A DNA stretch of 64,000 nucleotides, taken from the NCBI GenBank assembly GCA_041665285.1, contig JBAYJC010000005.1:20157-84156 (forward strand), written 5' to 3'. Made by a program: the position numbers and the translations under genes. Below are positions 1 through 7,172 of this stretch, piece after piece; position 1 is the stretch's first letter; each line of letters begins with the position of its first letter. The notes beneath the pieces were generated by a model. That model was not told the DNA's origin and searched no databases. It was given only the letters and a program-made list of their open reading frames with translations. Origin of the DNA: JBAYJC01 sp041665285 (GTDB taxonomy: Bacteria > Patescibacteriota > Patescibacteriia > 2-12-FULL-60-25).

Positions 1-371
1 TGGTAAAGACCAGCCCATGCGACCCCCTGGCCGTTGTGGTTCGTGCCCGCGATGGACGCGAGCGTTCCGTCCGCGCGCACGCCGTAGAGCGTGGCGGACA
101 CGATCGTGACCGTGGCGCCCGGGCGGTCTGCGACTACCTGGAACCAACCTGCCACATCGCTGTCCGTGGGGCGGCGCGGGTGGTGCATCCTGCACACACC
201 CAGAGCGGACGGTTGTTGCGTCGGACCGCTGACGATGGTGCAGGCGTAGACCTGCGCCGACGAGGCCCGACCGATGGTGCGCGTCTGCGGCGGTACATCC
301 GCGCCCTCAGGCACGCATCCGCACGCCGTCACAAACGCGCACAGCCCGATCAACCAACCCAACATGTCCAT
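1..371 (-). CDS. Putative lipoprotein, N-terminal part (runs off left edge)
   Basis: Incomplete gene; only the first 123 codons are in the window. ATG at 371 (ATG 365 is in the same frame) follows an AGGAGG at 376-381 on the minus strand. The first 17 residues form a short hydrophobic segment ending VTAC, which fits a lipobox with Cys17, so the product is probably exported, lipidated and processed by LspA (20268-20732). The visible mature part has further cysteines and Thr/Ser-rich stretches; I recognise no domain. The frame is open to the edge. GC is high, like other accessory genes here. Function unknown. Confidence 0.6.
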   Translation of the reverse strand, partial: MDMLGWLIGLCAFVTACGCVPEGADVPPQTRTIGRASSAQVYACTIVSGPTQQPSALGVCRMHHPRRPTDSDVAGWFQVVADRPGATVTIVSATLYGVRADGTLASIAGTNHNGQGVAWAGLY

Positions 372-638
372 GGATCCTCCTGATAGCAACACACCCCGCG
401 GAAAGCAGGGTGCAATTTGTGGCAATGATCAGCTTGCCGCTTTTCATGCTGAAAGTTTCAGGAGGAAAAGTGACACGCCGAGGAATATCACTGTGTAACG
501 TAGGCGATAATGACTTTGTCTGCCAGAGCGTCCACTAGAGAGCGTTGATCCATGATCCACGATCTGTAGCGGCGCGGGAGGTTATATCAACTCTCCCGCA
601 GAAGAGACCTCCTTTCTTGTTGGGTGTTTCTGGATGGC
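372..638. other. Gap with no supported gene
   Basis: Only very short frames are present. On the plus strand a GTG at 470 follows a perfect AGGAGG and opens about 20 codons. On the minus strand an ATG near 553 opens 21 codons. Neither has other support. The stretch probably holds the promoter of the lipoprotein gene to its left and the 3' end of the gene to its right. Confidence 0.3.
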
Positions 639-848
639 CTAGCCACTCAGCGCGTTGAGCCAGGCCCACTCGCTGAAGGCGCCCTGAGGCAACCGCACGA
701 GGCGATCACCATAGGGTAGAACCTGCCAGACAATCTCGACAGCCTCCTCGACATCCTGGATGTCTGAGGCGCTGAGCTCGGCCGGGATGCCGGACGCGAG
801 ATACTCGAGTGTCTCGAGCAGGCCGGGGGTGTCCTTGGCGATTCCCAT
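639..848 (-). CDS. Small acidic hypothetical protein (69 aa)
   Basis: Complete 69-residue frame with ATG at 848 and stop TAG. A purine-rich AAAGG lies about 8 bases before the start. The protein is acidic in the middle (QDVEEAVEIVW) and predicted mostly helical, with no signal peptide or membrane segment. I recognise no family. It belongs to the run of GC-rich minus-strand accessory genes at the left end. Its TAG stop is one of several showing that TAG is a normal terminator in this genome. Confidence 0.55.
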   Translation of the reverse strand: MGIAKDTPGLLETLEYLASGIPAELSASDIQDVEEAVEIVWQVLPYGDRLVRLPQGAFSEWAWLNALSG

Positions 849-1000
849 GGCCGATGCCTTTCTGTAGCGGTTGCTACACTCGAGCGTCGAGTAAACTCGG
901 CGATCAGGGGTAGCAGAGGAGAGACAGGCGTCGATCTCCTCTACGCGATTGTGAGCGGCACAATCACCGGCCAGACTTTCGTGTCTGGTAGACGGGCGCT

Positions 1001-1972
1001 CTACGCGGCCTTGGCTTCGCTGGCGTCGGGCGCCGCGAGCTTCCGCGCCCGGGGCTTCTTCGCCGCCTTGGCCTCGGGCGCGGGCTTCTTCGCCGCGGGC
1101 TTCTTCGCCCGGGGCTTCTTCGCCGCGGCCTTGGCCTCGGGCTTGGGCGCCTTGGGCTGGGGGAGCTGGGCCGTGAGCCGCGCCCGCTCGGCCCGGCGGG
1201 CCGTGCGCCGCTCGAGCTCCTCGGGGGTGACGAAGTCACCGCCCTTCGGGTCGAGGACCAGGCCGGCGGGCTCGGGCTCGCGCTGGGCCTGGAGCCGGAG
1301 CGTGATGAGGTCGGCCTTCGCCGCCTCGCGCTGGGCCTGCGGCGCCAGCCTCTCGGCCGCGCGCTGGGCCTCGCTCTTGGGGACCGGGGCGAACGCCTTG
1401 GCCTTGGCCTCGGCCTCGGCCTTCGCGGCCTTGGCCTTGGCCGCCGCGACGGCCTCGATCTCGCCCTTGCGGGCGATCCGCTCGGCGCGGGCCTTGCCCT
1501 CGGCCTCGACCGCCGCGAGCCTCTTCGCCTCGGCCTCGGCTCGCGCCAAGGCCCGGACGAACTCCGCGGCCTTGGCCTCGGGCGTCTCGGCCCGGAGCGC
1601 GGCCGCCTCGCGCTCGAGCTCGGCGAGCACGGCCCGCCCGGCGAAGACGATCTTGCCGGAGGAGACCTGCCTCTTGCTGGCCTCCTGCAGGATCTCGAGG
1701 GCTCCCTTGAGCGTCTCGGCCTGCTTCTCGGTCAGCACGGCGCGGAGCGCGGCCGGGGGGCACGCGCTGGCGAGCTCCATGGGGACGTACCCCTGGGGCT
1801 TCGCGGTGTAGAAGCCCTTCGCGTCGCAGGTCGCGACCGCGAGGAGCGCCGCGCGCACGCGCGCGATGGTCGCCTCGAGCACCCGGACCCTGACGGCCGG
1901 GGTGAGGTCGACGGCGGCGACGGGGGCGGTGGCGGTGGCGAAGCGACGGTTGCTACGGGAACGGCTGCTCAT
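1001..1972 (-). CDS. Ala/Lys/Glu-rich protein with histone H1-like tail
   Basis: 323 residues from ATG 1972, chosen because AGAGG precedes it and because the upstream extension (to 2143) reads into a dispersed palindromic repeat. After a basic N-terminus comes a long charged helical region rich in Ala, Glu, Lys and Arg, probably coiled coil. The last ~70 residues are built of KKPRAKKPAAKK-like units, as in bacterial histone H1-like and DNA-binding tails. DNA or nucleoid binding is an inference from composition only. Very high GC, stop TAG. Composition alone would allow a ribosome- or cell-wall-associated role as well. Confidence 0.6.
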   Translation of the reverse strand: MSSRSRSNRRFATATAPVAAVDLTPAVRVRVLEATIARVRAALLAVATCDAKGFYTAKPQGYVPMELASACPPAALRAVLTEKQAETLKGALEILQEASKRQVSSGKIVFAGRAVLAELEREAAALRAETPEAKAAEFVRALARAEAEAKRLAAVEAEGKARAERIARKGEIEAVAAAKAKAAKAEAEAKAKAFAPVPKSEAQRAAERLAPQAQREAAKADLITLRLQAQREPEPAGLVLDPKGGDFVTPEELERRTARRAERARLTAQLPQPKAPKPEAKAAAKKPRAKKPAAKKPAPEAKAAKKPRARKLAAPDASEAKAA

Positions 1973-2051
1973 GGGGGCCTCTTCATGCTCGGGAACTAGC
2001 GCGACCGGTTGTGGTGCGCTCTCTGTCCCTGCGATCGATGGATGATCAGAT

Positions 2052-2137
2052 CCCCCTCCTTTCGAAGGAGGGGTGAGGGGTGGTTGGAGCCACGTACGGG
2101 CTCCCACCCCCTCTACCTCCCCCTCGGTGAGGGGGAG
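2052..2137. repeat. Dispersed palindromic element, copy 1 (86 bp)
   Basis: Two hairpins (CCCTCCTTTCGAAGGAGGGG and CCCCCTCGGTGAGGGGG) flank a pair of complementary arms (GTTGGAGCC and GGGCTCCCACC). The same design recurs at 3163-3333, 38297-38382 and 39216-39299. This copy is bounded by a further inverted repeat, GTCCCTGCGATC at 2025-2036 and GATCGCAGGGAC at 2149-2160. It carries no protein and is probably a non-autonomous mobile or REP-like element. Confidence 0.7.
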
Positions 2138-2152
2138 AATCATACACAGATC

Positions 2153-2179
2153 GCAGGGACCGAAGTCCCTGCATTTTTT
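2153..2179 (+). terminator. Terminator-like hairpin
   Basis: Perfect 8-bp stem GCAGGGAC/GTCCCTGC with a CGAA loop, followed by ATTTTTT on the plus strand. No clear plus-strand gene lies upstream, so it may belong to the adjacent repeat element. Confidence 0.5.
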
Positions 2180-2184
2180 GAAAG

Positions 2185-2697
2185 ATCATCTGTCCGTTTG
2201 GACAGAAGGATGTAGAGGCGAGTTGGTGGATACATGCCCGAAGGCAGATCCATCCAGTAGGAGATTGGTGTCTCGCGGTTGGCAGTCGAAACCGCCGCGT
2301 ACGAGATCAAGCTCGCCATCTTGCAAGTGCCCGTGTTCGGGCTCGCAAGACGTTCCTCCTCTACGTCCTTGTGTCCAAGATTCCTCACAGAGCCGGCGCA
2401 AGAGATGCCAGAAGGCAAATTGCGCCGGTTCTGAAGAGGGTTTTTGGGGGCATGGACAAGGGTATCTGCAAGCAGAATCCTTGCCAGTGATCCGCTTCAT
2501 GGAGGTACTCAGCCGAAGCCGAGTGAGTCCATGTCGCAAATCGCCGCGGCGGGGGAGCGCGCGGTTGCCCTCCAAAAACTCTCGTCAGAACGTTGAAAAC
2601 CGACTCGATCGTCCAGGAGCTGAACGATCAAGGGGTTTTGGCGACAGACCTCACTGCACAGTGAGTGTCGCCGAGATGTCGAAGGGGCGTGGGGTGT
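2185..2697. other. Gene-poor stretch, possible decayed gene
   Basis: No frame here is convincing. On the minus strand, ATG 2319 to 2140 gives 59 residues containing PISYWMDLPSGMYPP, but it ends inside the repeat. On the plus strand, codons beginning at ATG 2531 (MSQIAAAGERAVALQKLSSE) stop at about 2597 and appear to continue in another frame (LKTDSIVQELNDQ) to a TGA near 2668, as expected of a frameshifted remnant. Only one of these can be right, and neither is well supported. Confidence 0.25.
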
Positions 2698-2892
2698 TTA
2701 CTGGAATTTCCAGTTGCGGCAGGCGTATTTCCTGCCGCCGCCATCGATGTTGTTGGTGAGGACGCAGACGGTCCTCTTGGGCTCGGTCGCCGCGATTTCC
2801 CGGTAGATCTTCCGGGCGACGCCCTGTCCGACCTCCTCATCGCGAAGCGGCTGTGCCTGGTACACGCGACCCTCGTCCTGGTCTCGAGCCAT
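2698..2892 (-). CDS. Small hypothetical protein (64 aa)
   Basis: 64 residues from ATG 2892, with AGGAGGAGACC directly upstream and a near-consensus promoter at 2946-2974, so expression is well supported. The protein is hydrophilic: an acidic N-terminus (MARDQDEG), then a basic second half with two cysteines (VCVLTNN... YACRNW). No membrane segment and no recognised domain. Single-gene unit on the minus strand. Confidence 0.65.
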   Translation of the reverse strand: MARDQDEGRVYQAQPLRDEEVGQGVARKIYREIAATEPKRTVCVLTNNIDGGGRKYACRNWKFQ

Positions 2893-2945
2893 GGTCTCCT
2901 CCTAGGTGCGTTGACGCGGGCGAAGTCCCAGCGTCAAATCGTAGT

Positions 2946-2974
2946 AGAATACCACTTTTCGCCCTCCTTGTCAA
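2946..2974 (-). promoter_or_regulatory. Promoter of the 2698-2892 gene
   Basis: TTGACA (2969-2974) and TATTCT (2946-2951) are separated by 17 bases, with TGG just before the -10 (extended -10). Confidence 0.75.
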
Positions 2975-3162
2975 GAGGGCATTTACAGCGCAGATTTGTT
3001 GTAGGGGAATGACAGTTCCTTTTCCGGGGCTAGAAATAGAGGAAAAGGCTTATATTTGAGCAATAAAGAGGCAGTCATTCGCCTATTTCAGCCAGGGCAA
3101 ATCTGTTCAATCAATAAAACAATATATCATAAATTAGCCATTTTGTCAAGGGAAAGGGGACA

Positions 3163-3333
3163 GGCTCCCACCCCCCCTGGCTCCGGTTCGACTGAGCTCA
3201 CCGAAGTCCCCTCCGAGAGGGGGAGAGCCCGATCAGATCCCCCTCCTCCCGGAGGACGCACATTGAGCGAGCGCAGATGTACGCGGCGTGCCTGCTCCTT
3301 TGCGAGAGCCGTGGGTGAGGGGTGGTGGGAGCC
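3163..3333. repeat. Dispersed palindromic element, copy 2, interrupted
   Basis: Outer arms GGCTCCCACC (3163) and GGTGGGAGCC (ends 3333) match the element seen whole in leuS at 38297-38382, but both inner hairpins are split by extra sequence of roughly 25 and 60 bases. The total is 171 bp against 86. It lies upstream of the rpoB promoter and does not overlap it. Confidence 0.6.
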
Positions 3334-3380
3334 AGGTCGACGGGAAAGCGTAGGGATGGGCGTATGCGGTACGCTCCTAC

Positions 3381-3409
3381 TTGACCATTCTGTTATTTCT
3401 TGGTATATT
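3381..3409 (+). promoter_or_regulatory. Promoter of the rpoB-rpoC operon
   Basis: TTGACC (3381-3386), 17-base spacer ending TGG, then TATATT (3404-3409). This predicts transcription from about 3416 and a leader of roughly 270 bases before the rpoB start at 3686. Confidence 0.75.
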
Positions 3410-3418
3410 CGGCAGGCA

Positions 3419-3558
3419 AAACGCGACGTGTTTTTGGCTCAGTGCAGAGCCGGAACCGTTTTTCCGGGGTACATGTCAAGAATGTCTCTAAGATAAGCAG
3501 AGAATAATAACCACTTTTTGGGGAAAAAGTGGGGATTTTTGTCTGCAGTGTCGCGTTT
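3419..3558 (+). promoter_or_regulatory. Structured rpoB leader RNA (candidate)
   Basis: A 9-bp long-range pairing, AAACGCGAC (3419-3427) with GTCGCGTTT (3550-3558), closes a domain holding three local hairpins: GGCTC/GAGCC (3436-3451), CCGGAA/TTCCGG (3450-3467, sharing one base with the first) and CCACTTTTT/AAAAAGTGG (3511-3532), the last followed by GGATTTTT. The domain starts at the predicted transcription start. It could be an attenuator or protein-binding leader like those controlling RNA polymerase operons elsewhere. I know no matching family. Confidence 0.5.
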
Positions 3559-3685
3559 CTTTATCTACAAGCACGTAAGCAGTTCTGACGGTCACTGTGT
3601 TGCGTTGGCTGAGGGGTCCAGTCTCGCGAAAAGCGGGATAAACACGGTCTTGTCATCATTGTTTGCGTCATAACCATGTACGGAC

Positions 3686-6142
3686 ATGTCCGCCATGACG
3701 TTCCGACGGCAGACGCCGAAGGAGTTAGAGCGCCGGTATTTTACGTCGGCGCGCGATGCCATGGCCTTGCCTGACCTCATTGAGGTACAGAAGGCCTCGT
3801 ATCGTTGGTTCTTGGAAGATGGAATCCGTGAGCTCTTCAATGAGATCACACCTATTAAGGATTTCATTGGCAGAGATTTGGAGCTTTCGTTTGTCGACTA
3901 CTATATCGATGAGCCAAAGTTCGATGAAAAAACGTCCAAGGAAAAAAACGTCAATTACGAAGCTCCTTTGCGCGTGAAGACCAAGTTGGTCAACAAGCGC
4001 ACAGCGAGCGAGCGCGAACAGGAAGTCTATTTGGGTGATCTGCCGATCATGACGGATCGTGGCACGTTCATTGTGAACGGCATTGAGCGCGTGGTCGTGT
4101 CTCAGCTTGTCCGTTCTGCCGGTGCTTTTTTCACCGCAGAAGCCGTACGTGGTCGCCGCTATTACGGCGCAAAAATTATTCCGAATCGTGGTGCCTGGCT
4201 CGAATTTGAGACAGATGGCAACAACGTGATTTGGGTGAAGATCGATCGCAAACGCAAAGTCGCGGCAACGTCACTTTTGCGTGCGTTTGGTATTTCTGAC
4301 AATGAATCGATCCTCAAGCTCTTCACGGAAGTCGATATTCATCCGTTGAACCACTACATTGAGCAGACCTTGTCCAAAGACGCGGCCGCAAATGAGGATG
4401 AAGGGTTTATCGAAATCTACAAACGCATTCGTCCAGGAGACATGGCCGCGCCAGATAACGCGCGATCCTTGATTCAGTCCATGTTCTTCAATTTCGACCG
4501 CTATGATTTGGGTGCGGTCGGACGGTACAAGTTCAACCAGCGCTTTAACCTTCCTTCTGAGCATGACATGGTTGCCAAGGAAGAGAATCGCATCCTTACC
4601 AAAGAAGACCTCGTGCTCATCATCAGCGAGATCATTCGCTTGAACAACACGCAGGAAGAACCGGATGATGTGGATCACCTTGGGAACCGTCGCGTGCGCG
4701 CGGTAGGTGAGCTCGTGCAGAGCCGCTTCCGCATTGGTCTCGCGCGCATGGAGCGCATTGTGAAGGATCGCATGTCCACTTTGGACATCACGTCCATCAC
4801 GCCAGCAAAACTCATTAACGCACGTCCGGTTATTGGCGCGGTGCGTGAGTTTTTCATGTCTTCCCAGTTGTCGCAGTTCATGGATCAGGTCAATCCTCTC
4901 GCAGAGCTCGAGCATAAGCGACGCTTGTCTGCCATGGGTCCTGGAGGTTTGACCCGCGAACGTGCAGGCTTCGATGTCCGCGACTTGCATCGCACACACT
5001 ACGGCAGAATCTGTCCGATCGCCACACCAGAAGGTCCGAACATTGGTTTGGTCGGTCACATGTCTTCGTATGCGCGCATCAACGAATACGGTTTTATCGA
5101 AACGCCGTATCGTGTGGTCAAGAACTGGGCGAAAAATGATGGGGAAGATGGTGTAGGTGAAACTGTGCGCGTGGATGTGCGTGATGGCGAAGGCAAAGTG
5201 GTTGCAGAGGCCGGCACAGAAGTCACGCAAAAAGTCGCGGATAAACTCAAAAAGGTTTCTATCCCTGGTTTTCCGATTGTCCCGCGCGTGACTACGGAGC
5301 TTGCGTACTTGAACGCATTTGCAGAGGAGCGTTCTACGCTCGCACCGGCTACAACGCCGATTGCTCGCGATGGTCGCTTTGTGGACACACGTGCAAGCGC
5401 TCGTAAAAATGGCGAGCCGACGGTTGTTGAGGTGTATGAAATCGATTATGTAGACGTGTCATCCAAGCAGATTTTGTCCATTGGCACGGCCATGATTCCG
5501 TTTGTGGAGCATGATGATGGTCACCGCGCACTCATGGGTACGAACATGCAACGCCAGGCCATTCCATGTATCAAGCCAGATGCGCCGATCGTGGGCACGG
5601 GCGTTGAACGTCGCGCGGCTATTGATTCCGGCCACACCGTGATTGCGCCAGATGATGGCGTGGTGGTGTCTGTATCTGGCAAGCACATCGAATTCCAAAC
5701 AAGCGAAGGACAGATCCGTCGCTATGATTTGGTGAAGTTCCAGCGCTCCAACGGTTCAACCTGTATGAACCAGCGCCCAGTGGTTACGAAGGGGCAGAAG
5801 ATGTATGCCGGTGAAGTCTTGATTGATGGCACTTCCTGTCAAAACGGTGAGCTCGCGCTTGGGCAGAACTTATTGTGCGCGTTCTTGTCATGGGATGGCT
5901 ACAATTATGAAGACGCCATCATCTTGAGCGAGAAGTTGGTGCAAACCGACCGCTTTAGCTCCATCTACATTGAGCATCACACAATTGAAGTGCGTGACAC
6001 TAAGCTCGGGCCAGAGGTCGTGACGTCTGACATTCCGAACGTGTCTGAAGAAAAACTGCGCAACTTGGATGAGCATGGCATTGTGCGCATTGGCGCAGAG
6101 GTGCGTTCTGGCGACATTCTCGTGGGCAAAATCACACCATAG
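3686..6142 (+). CDS. rpoB: RNA polymerase beta subunit, N-terminal part up to in-frame TAG
   Basis: The beta subunit of the core polymerase, forming half of the catalytic cleft. Residues 1-818 follow the family from the N-terminal protrusion and lobe domains through the rifampicin region (AELEHKRRLSAMGPGGL, RICPIATPEGPNIGL) to DILVGKITP. There the universally seen Lys of TPKGET is replaced by TAG (6140-6142); an AAG-to-TAG change would need one base. The same frame continues without any shift to 7153. ATG 3686 was chosen from homology; ATG 3695 is a close alternative, and no good ribosome site precedes either. Co-transcribed with rpoC. Confidence 0.9.
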   Translation: MSAMTFRRQTPKELERRYFTSARDAMALPDLIEVQKASYRWFLEDGIRELFNEITPIKDFIGRDLELSFVDYYIDEPKFDEKTSKEKNVNYEAPLRVKTKLVNKRTASEREQEVYLGDLPIMTDRGTFIVNGIERVVVSQLVRSAGAFFTAEAVRGRRYYGAKIIPNRGAWLEFETDGNNVIWVKIDRKRKVAATSLLRAFGISDNESILKLFTEVDIHPLNHYIEQTLSKDAAANEDEGFIEIYKRIRPGDMAAPDNARSLIQSMFFNFDRYDLGAVGRYKFNQRFNLPSEHDMVAKEENRILTKEDLVLIISEIIRLNNTQEEPDDVDHLGNRRVRAVGELVQSRFRIGLARMERIVKDRMSTLDITSITPAKLINARPVIGAVREFFMSSQLSQFMDQVNPLAELEHKRRLSAMGPGGLTRERAGFDVRDLHRTHYGRICPIATPEGPNIGLVGHMSSYARINEYGFIETPYRVVKNWAKNDGEDGVGETVRVDVRDGEGKVVAEAGTEVTQKVADKLKKVSIPGFPIVPRVTTELAYLNAFAEERSTLAPATTPIARDGRFVDTRASARKNGEPTVVEVYEIDYVDVSSKQILSIGTAMIPFVEHDDGHRALMGTNMQRQAIPCIKPDAPIVGTGVERRAAIDSGHTVIAPDDGVVVSVSGKHIEFQTSEGQIRRYDLVKFQRSNGSTCMNQRPVVTKGQKMYAGEVLIDGTSCQNGELALGQNLLCAFLSWDGYNYEDAIILSEKLVQTDRFSSIYIEHHTIEVRDTKLGPEVVTSDIPNVSEEKLRNLDEHGIVRIGAEVRSGDILVGKITP

Positions 6143-6154
6143 GGTGAAACGGAT

Positions 6155-7153
6155 TTGTCTGCAGAGGAAAAGTTGCTTCGCGCGATTTTCGGCGAAAAGG
6201 CTCGCGATGTGCGCGACTCCTCGCTGTACCTCGAGCATGGTGAAAAAGGAAAAGTGGTGGATGTAAAGATTTTCTCTCGCGACGATGGAGACAAGCTCCA
6301 GCCTGGCGTGTTGAAGCAAATCCGCGTGTCTGTAGCAGACCTTCGTAAGGTGCAGGTGGGTGATAAGCTCGCTGGTCGCCACGGTAACAAGGGTGTTATT
6401 TCGAAGATCGTGCCTATTGCAGACATGCCATTCCTCGCAGACGGAACGCCTGTGGACGTGATTCTTTCTCCGCTTGGCGTTGTGTCTCGTATGAACTTGG
6501 GTCAGATTTTTGAAACGCACTTGGGTCTTGCGGCAAATGCGCTTGGCTACATGGTGGCGACACCTGTGTTTGACGGCGTTCCAGAAAAAACCATTCGCGA
6601 AGAGCTCGTGAAAGCGGGATTCCGCGATGATGGCAAAGTGCCGTTGTTTGATGGGCGCACAGGCGAAGAGTATGAGCACAACCCAACGGTTGGGTATATC
6701 TACGTCTTGAAACTGAACCACATGGTGGATGATAAGGTGCACCAGCGCTCCATTGGTCCGTACTCGCTCATCACGCAACAGCCGCTTGGTGGTAAGGCAC
6801 AATTCGGTGGCCAGCGCTTTGGTGAAATGGAAGTTTGGGCATTGGAAGCATATGGTGCGGCACATACCCTGCAAGAAGTGTTGACCATCAAATCAGACGA
6901 TGTGCCAGGACGCAGCAAGGCGTATGAGGCTATCATCAAGGGCGAACCTATCCGCAAAGTGAACGTACCAGAATCCTTCCACGTGTTGGTACGCGAATTG
7001 AAGGGGTTGTGTTTGGACGCAGAGCTTTTGAAGGACGGTAAGCGTTTGGAGGAATCCACGCCTCGACCTGAACAGCTCAAGGCACGTCCAGCGATTGCCT
7101 CTGTAGACGGCGATAATGAATGGGGCCCGCCGCCAACGGCGTTGGATTTCTAA
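6155..7153 (+). CDS. rpoB: RNA polymerase beta subunit, C-terminal part after the TAG
   Basis: Continues rpoB in the same frame after the TAG; coding resumes at 6143 (GETDLSAEEKLLRAIFGEKA), and the first possible start is TTG 6155, with only a weak GGGTG before it. It contains the beta-subunit signatures GDKLAGRHGNKGV, PFLADGTPVD, GGKAQFGGQRFGEMEVWALEA and the terminal clamp region. The two parts add up to a normal full-length beta subunit (about 1155 residues). Without readthrough or re-initiation the polymerase would lose its hybrid-binding and clamp segments, so the TAG is either a consensus or sequencing error, a recent mutation, or a real split. See findings. Confidence 0.85.
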   Translation: MSAEEKLLRAIFGEKARDVRDSSLYLEHGEKGKVVDVKIFSRDDGDKLQPGVLKQIRVSVADLRKVQVGDKLAGRHGNKGVISKIVPIADMPFLADGTPVDVILSPLGVVSRMNLGQIFETHLGLAANALGYMVATPVFDGVPEKTIREELVKAGFRDDGKVPLFDGRTGEEYEHNPTVGYIYVLKLNHMVDDKVHQRSIGPYSLITQQPLGGKAQFGGQRFGEMEVWALEAYGAAHTLQEVLTIKSDDVPGRSKAYEAIIKGEPIRKVNVPESFHVLVRELKGLCLDAELLKDGKRLEESTPRPEQLKARPAIASVDGDNEWGPPPTALDF

Positions 7154-7172
7154 CTCACCTATCACGACGTGT

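Noticed and set aside
951..1811. Plus-strand frame of 286 residues opposite the Ala/Lys-rich gene
   Set aside because: It is the complement of a GC-rich, low-complexity coding region; its Ala/Ser/Gly-rich composition and lack of a ribosome site mark it as a shadow.
1973..2143. N-terminal extension of the 1001-1972 gene
   Set aside because: It reads into the palindromic repeat; ATG 1972 has its own AGAGG site.
4271..5230. Long minus-strand frames opposite rpoB
   Set aside because: rpoB is unmistakable on the plus strand; the minus frames have no family signature.
6155..7153. Independent gene starting at TTG 6155
   Set aside because: Listed only as the C-terminal part of rpoB. The conserved sequence begins at 6143, before any start codon, so an originally separate gene is unlikely.
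3686..7153. Genome-wide reassignment of TAG
   Set aside because: Several genes in the window end in TAG at plausible ends directly before terminators (for example 12736 and 51369).
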